Source: Micromonospora sp. C28SCA-DRY-2
Lineage (GTDB): Bacteria; Actinomycetota; Actinomycetes; Mycobacteriales; Micromonosporaceae
Length of the DNA stretch: 64,000 nt
Direction of reading: 5' to 3'
NCBI RefSeq assembly: GCF_030519475.1
Contig: NZ_JAUMKD010000007.1
Coordinates: 248,001 to 312,000 of the forward strand
Shown: positions 58,101 to 64,000 of the stretch, one piece after another
How positions within the stretch are numbered: position 1 is the stretch's first letter
How the letters are laid out: each line of letters starts with the position of its first letter
Made by a program: the position numbers and the translations under genes
The notes under the pieces: generated by a model
Database searches by the model: none
What the model was told of the DNA's origin: nothing
Seen by the model: only the letters and a program-made list of their open reading frames with translations

Positions 58101-61100
58101 CCTTGTACAGCAGCGCCAGCTCGGCGATGTGCAGCGGACCGAAGCTGCGGTTGATCTCGAACCGGGCCTCGGCCTTCCCGCCGAAGAGCACCAGCCACTT
58201 GCCGCCGCCCCGGGCCACCAGCACGTCCAGCGGCGGGTTGGCCGGGGCCGCGTCGCCGCCCCCGCCGGTCTGCAGCAGCGAGGCCGCGACCGGGTTGCCG
58301 CCGCCCCCGCCGGGGGCCATCGGGAAGCCCAGCCCGTCGAGCATGACCGCGCCGTCCACCACGGTCGGCCGCTTGAGCGCCGTCGAGCCGGTCAGCGCCA
58401 GGTCGGCGCGGACGTGGGCACTGGCCGCGCCGAGGCGGAAGCCGCCGGTCTCTACCAGCGCCTTGCCGGACGTAGCCGCGGCCACCCGGATGCCCAGCCC
58501 GCCCAGCCGCAGCACCGGACGCAGCCGCGGCGCGGCGGAGTCGGTGAGGTCCAGCAGCAACACCCCGACGCCCCGGCCGGCCGGGCCCCACCCGGCGTCG
58601 ACGGTGTCAGGCAGGCCGAAGCGCAGCTGCACGGCGGTGGTGCCGACGGGCAGGGTCAGCGCGCCCTTCAGCACGACGCCGTAGCGGGGGCCGTCGGCGG
58701 CCACGGCGAGGGCCAGCCCACCCGGCACCGGCACGTCGACCCCGGCGACCGCGTCGAGCGCCCCGCGCAGCACCCCGACCGGGGTGGGCAGGACGGGCGC
58801 CATCCGCATCCCGTCCGGGGTGTCGACGGCGACGTCCGCGGCGACGAGGATCTGCGCGGCGGTGCGCCCGCCGGACCACAGCGGCTTGCGCAGCCACGGC
58901 TCGGCGGCACGCAGCGCCAGGGTGCCGGCCATCGGCACCACCAGCCGCTGGGCGAGCTGCGCCAGCTCCGCCGGGCCGGGCAGCCGCACCACCGGCGCGA
59001 GCTGGACGGTCAGTTCCCCGGTGCCGGTGTCGTCGGTGCCGAGCAGTCCGAGCCGTACCGCCAGCCCCTGGGCGCTGGCCTGGATCGCCAGGCCGGCGCG
59101 CAGGGCGACCCCGAGGCCGGTGTCGACGTGCGCGCGGGCGGTCAGCGACGCGGTGACCGTGGAGTTGGCGTAGCCGACGTCGATGCCGGCGGTGATCGCG
59201 CCGGCGGTGACGCCGCGTACGGACAGCGCGAGCGCCGGCCGGGGCGTGGCGAGGTTGGTGCGCAGCTCGACGGTGCCGGCGAGCACGCTGGCGACCACCA
59301 CCACCTCCCCCGGCGTGGTCGAAGCCGGCACGTGGGCGGGGCCCAGGAGCCGGCGGAGCAGCACGGCGGCCGCGGACGCGGCGGCGGTGCCGACCCCGGC
59401 GAGTGACCCGTCGGCCAGGTCCCCGGCCAGGTCGGCGAGGGCGTTACCGCGTGCGGCGAAGCCGTGCGGGGCCTGCGTCGGGTCGTAGACCCCGAGCGCC
59501 TCGGCGATGGCGAGCGCGTCGTCGAGGACGGCCGGTCGCGGCTGGCGGGCCCGCAGTCCCTCGACGAGCCCGTCGAGCACCTCCGGCAGCAGCCGTTGCC
59601 CGGCCGCGGTGACCAGCGCGTCCAGTCCCGTGACGGTCGGCAACAGGGTGACCGTGGTGCCCAGCGCGGCCGGCGTGACGGCCACGGACAGGCCGCCGGC
59701 GTCGGCGCCCAGCCGCAGGTCGAGCGCGCCCCAGTCGCCGGGCAGCGGCAGGTGCAGGGTCAGCTCGCCACCCGGCCGGACCTGCCGGGCGCCGTCGACG
59801 TCCAGTCGCAGCGCCAGGTCCAGGGTGGCCGGGCCGGCGTCGTCGGCCCACAGCACGATCGGCGCGTCGGTACCGACCAGCAGCCGCAGCACCCGGGCGT
59901 CGGCGGTGCCCACGTCGAGCAGGTCGACGGTGACGCCACCGGGCAGGGTGAGGGCGTGCGCCGGGTCGGCGGCCAGGCCCAGCGGGGCCGCGGCCAGGCG
60001 CAGCAGGTCGGCCAGTGGCGCGGCCCGCGGCGGTGCGCCGGGCGTGCCGGCGAAGGTGCGTCGCAGCCAGCCGGCCGGGTCGGTGAGCAGCCCGTCGAGG
60101 GACGCCACCCGGACGTCGTCGCCGGTGAGCTGTTCGAGCAGGACGCCGAGCGCGCCGCCGACGAGCAGCCGGGGCAGTAGCGGGGCGAGCCGGGCGGGCA
60201 GGTCCGGGGCGGCCGGCCGGAGCGTGACCGGCTCGGGCAGCCAGGACGCGGCCAGCGACACCCCGTCGGCGGTCCGGGCCAGGGTGACCCCGCCGACCGC
60301 GAGCGCGGCCCGCACCTGCGGCCGGGGATCGGCCAGCGGGACGGTGGTGGCGCCGGTCAGCGTCACCCCGTGGCCGAGCCGCAGGCCGGTGCCGGTGGTG
60401 CGGGCGGTGAGGCGCCACGGCTGGGCCTCCAGCACCAGCTCCACCGGCAGCCCGGTGAGCCGGCGGCGCCACGGGCCGCCGCCGGCGGCGGCGCCGGTGT
60501 CGCGGGCCAGGCCGAGCAGCCCGGCGGTCCGGTCGACCAGCGCCGGCAGTCGCGGCGCCAGCCACCCGGTGGCGTCGGTACGCAGCGCGCCGATCGCGTC
60601 GGCGAGCACCGCCGCCGGCCGCCCCGGGGCGGCGCGGTGCAGCACGCCGAGGGCGGCGAGGTCGTTCAGCAGCCGGGCCAGCCGGCCGTCGGCGGCGGCG
60701 GTCCGGTCGAGTTCCCGCACCAGGGCGTCGAGCAGTTCCGGCGCCCGCGGGTCGGTCAGGTCGACCGCGGCGGCCGCCTCGCCGCGCAGCGCGGCGTCGT
60801 GCAGCACCACGTCGACGTCGGTGACCGGGGCGGCGACGCCGGCCCGCACCGTCGCGCGGACGGTGAGGGCCCGCACCCGGGCGGCCAGCGGGCTGCCCGT
60901 GCCGGGTCCGCCGAGCAGCCACCCGTCGGGGCGGGCGACCCGGATGCGGACCTGCGCGGACGGGAGCTCGTCCGGGGCCGCCGGGTCCAGCGCCACCGCG
61001 CCGAGCCCGAGGCGGACGTCCACGTCGACCTCGGGATCCCCGGCCGCCGGGCGGCCCAGGTCGAGCGCGAGCCGCACCGCGGCGACCGCGTGGCTGGGCG

Positions 61101-64000
61101 CCGCGACCGGCCCGGCCTCCTCGACGGTGTGCGTGGTGAGCGCGGCCAGCAGCGCCGCCCGCAGGTCGGGATTGCCGTCGGCGGCGTCGAGGCTGCCGTG
61201 CAGCGCGAGCGCCGGCACTCCGGCCAGGTCGACCGGCGCGCCGAGCCAGCGGGTGAACGCGGCAGCGGGCAGCGGGGCGGGGTGGGCCTGCGCGCCGGGC
61301 TCGGCGGCGTACCCGTCGAGCAGCCGGCGTTGCAGGCCCAGCGCCGCGTCGAGCAGCGGCGCGGCCGGCAGGCCGGCGGGGGCCAGCACGCTGGCCAGCC
61401 GCACCCCGTCGGCCACCTGCGGCGCGTCCAGCGGCAGCAGCGCGCCGTCGAACGCGGTGCCGACGGTGACCAGCCCGAGCACCTGCGCGGGGACCGCCGC
61501 GGCGAGCTGCCGGGCGACCAGGCCGAGGTACGAGTGCCCGACGAGCACCGTGCGCACCCCGGGGCGGACCGTCCGTACCGCGTCCTGCACGTGCCGCAGC
61601 GCGGCGAGCGCGGTGGCGGCGGGCAGGGTGCCGTCGTCGGCGAGGTCCACCACGTACCAGCGGGCGGCCGGCAGCGTGCCCAGGTCGACCAGGTTCGGCG
61701 GGGTGCCCGGCACCCGCAGGTCCACCGTGGCGACCTGTTCGGGCGGGACGTCGTCGAGCAGCGCGGCCCACGGCCGCGAGCCGGCCAGCGGAGGCGCGAG
61801 CAGCAGCACCGCCCAGTCGTCGCCGGCGGTCGCGGTGCGGGCGGTGATCTCCGCGCGGAGCTGGCTCACCGCCGCCGGGGCGCCGGTGAGGGTGTCGTGG
61901 GTGGCGGCGACCGGGGTGCCGGCGCGCCAGCCGGGTTCGGGCGGCAGCGGGGTGCCGGCGGGCACCAGCCCGTCGCCGTCGGCGAGCACCCCGGCCAGCG
62001 CGCCGAGCGCCGCCGCGGCGTGGGCGGCGTCCACGCCGTCGAGCACGTCACCGATCTCGGGCAGGTACGCCCCGACGACCTCGGCCGCGGCGAGCACGTC
62101 GGCGCCGGTGACCGGGACCGGTTCGGGGTCGGTGTCGTCGGCGGCGGCGTACCGGTCGGCCAGCGGCGCGATCACCCACTGCGCGGGCGGGCCCTGCGGT
62201 TCCAGCCAGGCGAGCACCTCGACCGCGTCCTCGCCGGTGTGGTGCACCGGCACCCGCCACGGCGCCGACGGGGTGCCGCCCCCGGTCACCGGCAGGTCGA
62301 CCTGCGGCAGGTCCTGCCCGGGCCGGGCGGGCAACCGGTCGGTCAGCGCGGCCTGCAGCAGCCGCAGCAGCACGACCAGGTACGGCGTCCCGTCGGCGGT
62401 GCGGGCGTCCTCGTCGCGGGCCAGGTCGGCCAGCCACCGGCGGACCGCGGCGGCGGGATCGGCCAGCAGCGACGACAGGTCGGCCGGGTCGGGGGGCAGC
62501 AGCGGTGGCAGGCCGGCCAGCGGACCGGTGGTGCCCGGCCCGGCGATGCCGACCAGCCCCAGCAGGTCGCGGGCGGTGGGGCCGGCCCAGGACTCGGCGA
62601 CCCGGGCGAGCAGGCCGCGGGCGGCGCCCCACAGCGCGGTCGGGTCGACGCCGAGACCCAGGTCGGGCAGGGTCGCATCGATCGGGCCGGCCGGCGGCAG
62701 GGTGAGGTCGCCCAGCACGTGGGCCACCCCGTCGACGGTGACGGCGAGGTCGCCGACGGTCGCGGCCACCCGCACCGGCGACCCGAGCGACCACGTGACG
62801 TCGACCCGGATCCCGTCGGTGGAGACCCGCACCGGCGCGCCGACGGCCAGGGCCGGCGGCTCGAAGGCGGCGGTGGCGGTGACCCCGCCGAGCCAGGCCG
62901 GGCCGGTCGCCCCGTCGAGCGGGATGCTGGCCAGCGCGGCGCGCAGGTCCACCCGCCACGGCAGGGTGGCGTCGAGGTGGGCGCCGCCGCGCAGGGCCAG
63001 ACCCAGCTCGACGACGGGCGCGGCGGCGGTGCCGGAGTCCCACAGGACCAGCTCCAGGGCCACCGGTGCGCCTTCGGGGGCGGCGAGGGCGGCCACCGGA
63101 ACCCGCCACGGGTCGGCCGGCGTGCCGGCGCCGGTCACCACCGCGTCGGCGGTGCCGGCGAGCCGGGCCACCTCGCGCAGCACGCCGGGCCAGCCGTCGG
63201 GGTCCTGGCGCAACTGCCGGTAGTAGGCGGCCAGCGCGCGGGTCGGCGCGGTGGTCAGCAGCCCGAGGTCCACGCCGGGGGTGGTGCCCAGCCCGAGCAG
63301 GTGCCGCAGCGCCGCCACCGGGCCGGCGGCCGGGCCGAGCCCGGTCTCGATCGCCTCCTCCAGCAGCGACTGCGCGGCCGAGGTCAGCGACCGGGCGTCG
63401 GTCAGGTCGACCAGGTCCAGGTGGTGCGGGTCGTCGCCGATCGCGACGCTGACGTCGCGCAGCTCCAGCACCGGCGTGATCGCGCCGGTGGCCGCGCGGT
63501 AGCGCAGCCCGGCGCGCAGCCCGCCGACCTGGACGGCGCCAGCCGGCTCGCCGGCCGCCGGGTAGAGCCGTCCGCCGTTGGCGGGCGCGGTGACCAGCAG
63601 GTCTAGGCGTTCGAAGAGGGTGACCGGCGTCGACCCGCTCAGCGGCACCACCAGCAGCACGGCGTCGCCGCGGACGACCGCGTCGAGCGCGCCGCCGGGG
63701 TAGCTGACCCGGGCACCGAGCACCAGGGCGGCCGCGCCGGTGGCCGGGTCGGTGCGGACGGCCACCGTGAGGTCCACCGACGGCGGGCCGACGAGCACCG
63801 GGACGACCAGCGGGTCGGCCTCGGTGGGCAGGTCGGTGCGCTTGGACGGATCGGCGCCGAGCAGGCCGGCGATCGAGTCCAGCCAGCCGACCAGGCCGGG
63901 CGCGCCGTCCGGGGTACGGGCGGTGACCAGCGCGGCCAGCCAGGACCGGAAGGCGGCGGGGTCGGTGGCGAGGTCGCCCAGCGGCAGCGGCACCAGGCCC
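55189..64000 (-). CDS. Giant protein (at least 2,934 aa) with DUF6603-like region, 5' end uncertain
   Basis: The frame is open to the right window edge; a GTG at 63993 may be the start, or the gene may begin outside. Counting from that GTG: residues 1-700 hold helical segments plus beta stretches with a recurring DP..W and PWRVPV pattern (near 260-300 and 510-580). Residues 690-950 look like an alpha/beta hydrolase with GHSYLG near 817. Residues 1300-1380 resemble the earlier repeat. Residues 1900-2400 match DUF6603-type sequence (FPLGGPPYLYVLGLAGGAG, YNRRLMVP, FPLVKAI, VGLLGLMRMALPD). The C-terminus is beta-rich with an Ala/Pro tail. No membrane helices are seen. Confidence 0.75.
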   Translation of the reverse strand, partial: GLVPLPLGDLATDPAAFRSWLAALVTARTPDGAPGLVGWLDSIAGLLGADPSKRTDLPTEADPLVVPVLVGPPSVDLTVAVRTDPATGAAALVLGARVSYPGGALDAVVRGDAVLLVVPLSGSTPVTLFERLDLLVTAPANGGRLYPAAGEPAGAVQVGGLRAGLRYRAATGAITPVLELRDVSVAIGDDPHHLDLVDLTDARSLTSAAQSLLEEAIETGLGPAAGPVAALRHLLGLGTTPGVDLGLLTTAPTRALAAYYRQLRQDPDGWPGVLREVARLAGTADAVVTGAGTPADPWRVPVAALAAPEGAPVALELVLWDSGTAAAPVVELGLALRGGAHLDATLPWRVDLRAALASIPLDGATGPAWLGGVTATAAFEPPALAVGAPVRVSTDGIRVDVTWSLGSPVRVAATVGDLAVTVDGVAHVLGDLTLPPAGPIDATLPDLGLGVDPTALWGAARGLLARVAESWAGPTARDLLGLVGIAGPGTTGPLAGLPPLLPPDPADLSSLLADPAAAVRRWLADLARDEDARTADGTPYLVVLLRLLQAALTDRLPARPGQDLPQVDLPVTGGGTPSAPWRVPVHHTGEDAVEVLAWLEPQGPPAQWVIAPLADRYAAADDTDPEPVPVTGADVLAAAEVVGAYLPEIGDVLDGVDAAHAAAALGALAGVLADGDGLVPAGTPLPPEPGWRAGTPVAATHDTLTGAPAAVSQLRAEITARTATAGDDWAVLLLAPPLAGSRPWAALLDDVPPEQVATVDLRVPGTPPNLVDLGTLPAARWYVVDLADDGTLPAATALAALRHVQDAVRTVRPGVRTVLVGHSYLGLVARQLAAAVPAQVLGLVTVGTAFDGALLPLDAPQVADGVRLASVLAPAGLPAAPLLDAALGLQRRLLDGYAAEPGAQAHPAPLPAAAFTRWLGAPVDLAGVPALALHGSLDAADGNPDLRAALLAALTTHTVEEAGPVAAPSHAVAAVRLALDLGRPAAGDPEVDVDVRLGLGAVALDPAAPDELPSAQVRIRVARPDGWLLGGPGTGSPLAARVRALTVRATVRAGVAAPVTDVDVVLHDAALRGEAAAAVDLTDPRAPELLDALVRELDRTAAADGRLARLLNDLAALGVLHRAAPGRPAAVLADAIGALRTDATGWLAPRLPALVDRTAGLLGLARDTGAAAGGGPWRRRLTGLPVELVLEAQPWRLTARTTGTGLRLGHGVTLTGATTVPLADPRPQVRAALAVGGVTLARTADGVSLAASWLPEPVTLRPAAPDLPARLAPLLPRLLVGGALGVLLEQLTGDDVRVASLDGLLTDPAGWLRRTFAGTPGAPPRAAPLADLLRLAAAPLGLAADPAHALTLPGGVTVDLLDVGTADARVLRLLVGTDAPIVLWADDAGPATLDLALRLDVDGARQVRPGGELTLHLPLPGDWGALDLRLGADAGGLSVAVTPAALGTTVTLLPTVTGLDALVTAAGQRLLPEVLDGLVEGLRARQPRPAVLDDALAIAEALGVYDPTQAPHGFAARGNALADLAGDLADGSLAGVGTAAASAAAVLLRRLLGPAHVPASTTPGEVVVVASVLAGTVELRTNLATPRPALALSVRGVTAGAITAGIDVGYANSTVTASLTARAHVDTGLGVALRAGLAIQASAQGLAVRLGLLGTDDTGTGELTVQLAPVVRLPGPAELAQLAQRLVVPMAGTLALRAAEPWLRKPLWSGGRTAAQILVAADVAVDTPDGMRMAPVLPTPVGVLRGALDAVAGVDVPVPGGLALAVAADGPRYGVVLKGALTLPVGTTAVQLRFGLPDTVDAGWGPAGRGVGVLLLDLTDSAAPRLRPVLRLGGLGIRVAAATSGKALVETGGFRLGAASAHVRADLALTGSTALKRPTVVDGAVMLDGLGFPMAPGGGGGNPVAASLLQTGGGGDAAPANPPLDVLVARGGGKWLVLFGGKAEARFEINRSFGPLHIAELALLYKAATSGPGKVGVAVDGGVAVAGLTVDVDDLSLLVPLRNPADLSAWEVDLAGLSVSFTSPGVSVAGGLVKVTGANGVQYDGMLSVDLAGRGLTAVGSYARPRDDLGEYTSLFVFLSAGFPLGGPPYLYVLGLAGGAGYNRRLMVPRDPQGVPAFPLVKAIDDGGFGGSGGPMGALARMSKDIPPARGAFWLAAGVKFSTFQLLHTTALAYVSADRGLEVGLLGLMRMALPDSQSAVVNLELALAARYSTVDKVLSVRAALTRNSWLLSRDCQVTGGFAFVVWFDRPEVLLSIGGYHPRFTKPAHYPDVPRVGFHWSVGGGVVVKGQAYFTLTPSTVMLGGRLEASYDRSPVRVWFIAALDVFLRWDPLMYDITASVSVGARFTIKVCFFACARINVSVSLGAKVRIQGPPLHGTVTVDLAIASVTVRFGKAQAPPYLTWKEVRVKYLGGGDANRPATSGTVTAGTLPPVVGSRPDGTAERPWTVAPEFAVRVESLMPLYGWRLAGSGRADDLTGGRQVDVVPAGSHMAKTRAVMVVTLEQRSGSTWIPVSTAQVQRLRTGTGSTGFPAALWDAALAGGQNATSTMVRALSSVDLAAPITVSEATGVLPDVALATMIEEEQQRHLPLSVPAAVAPAPSVLRLRRTADTTAAESAGVVAPRAAAAPTGPRLRATVSADQHRGAARAAGRAARPDRDAGTALPVGGTQVWDTTHAGGLRLRLDEGAAPLRLVTFTGTGAPLSDGPARPGARVSADAARVVVTPAAGVAAGWAADTPLVPVTEGVLVAPGATVLLPHPWYPPVRYRQAGEHVPVPAALLAAAVDGLVTNLPATTRAVVVSLEPVSADARLDDVRIDLDGVRVSSREDAPDADQPHRILLTVDAERDVDTISVRVVAGKGWRVSGVIGTPDYAVDTRLTAARRELRRVGRPATMPARPGAAARSAARTAVAPAAALTEPAAPAPAAAFVAFDEETEA

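Noticed and set aside
53858..58591. Open minus-strand frame of about 1,577 codons
   Set aside because: Only its last 443 codons (from 55189) look coding; the upstream part is Arg/Gly/Ala-rich shadow of the giant gene in another frame.
1..64000. tRNA, rRNA, insertion sequences, prophage or integrated element
   Set aside because: I read for transposase/integrase motifs, long terminal repeats and AT-rich islands and found none; composition looks uniform across the window.

Overview
The window looks like a chromosomal segment of a high-GC actinobacterium, most likely a Micromonosporaceae member (Micromonospora or a close relative). The reasons are the very high GC, strong G/C bias at codon position 3, frequent GTG starts, GTGA/ATGA/TGATG gene overlaps, and actinobacterial families such as the streptogrisin-type protease, the CUT1 sugar ABC operon, the CGNR regulator and the non-F420 flavin oxidoreductase. 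This is inference; there is no rRNA or other taxonomic marker in the window. I saw no tRNA, rRNA, CRISPR array, transposase or phage integrase.

Left part (1-31 kb) is a mosaic of housekeeping and stress genes. It runs: a truncated alpha/beta hydrolase; an FAD pyridine-nucleotide reductase and folE, divergent from a Cys-rich winged-helix regulator; a CPA1 Na+/H+ antiporter; a secreted S1 protease; a two-gene ABC exporter; NhaA; a FUSC exporter; a sugar-lactone oxidase coupled to a sensory-rhodopsin-transducer-like (ASRT) protein; a membrane-anchored universal stress protein; a flavin oxidoreductase; a GH15 glucoamylase/trehalase; a secreted M14 carboxypeptidase; LysE plus a phosphoesterase divergent from a CGNR regulator; katG behind a decayed furA; two LtrA proteins flanking msrB-msrA and an epoxide hydrolase; and an odd redoxin.

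Middle part (31.1-47.3 kb) is one catabolic locus. Leftward lie iolC, a Cgl0158-type aldolase, iolB and iolD. Rightward lie a GntR/UTRA regulator, a complete CUT1 ABC importer, a PHP metallohydrolase, an IolE-like isomerase/dehydratase, a Gfo/Idh/MocA dehydrogenase and a cytoplasmic GH38 alpha-mannosidase. The same 10-bp palindrome (TGTCATGACA) sits in the iolC/gntR intergenic region and in front of the ABC operon, tying both arms to one regulator. I infer import and breakdown of an alpha-mannosylated inositol (for example a head group of phosphatidylinositol mannosides), not plain myo-inositol. A short cysteine-motif protein, an HxlR regulator and an SDR follow.

Right part (49.3-64.0 kb) is a leftward, translationally coupled cassette. 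It contains a giant protein of at least 2,934 residues with a DUF6603-like region, internal repeats and an embedded alpha/beta-hydrolase-like module, then proteins of 443, 345 and 1,139 residues that I cannot assign. This cassette is the best candidate for an undescribed system; it runs off the right edge of the window.
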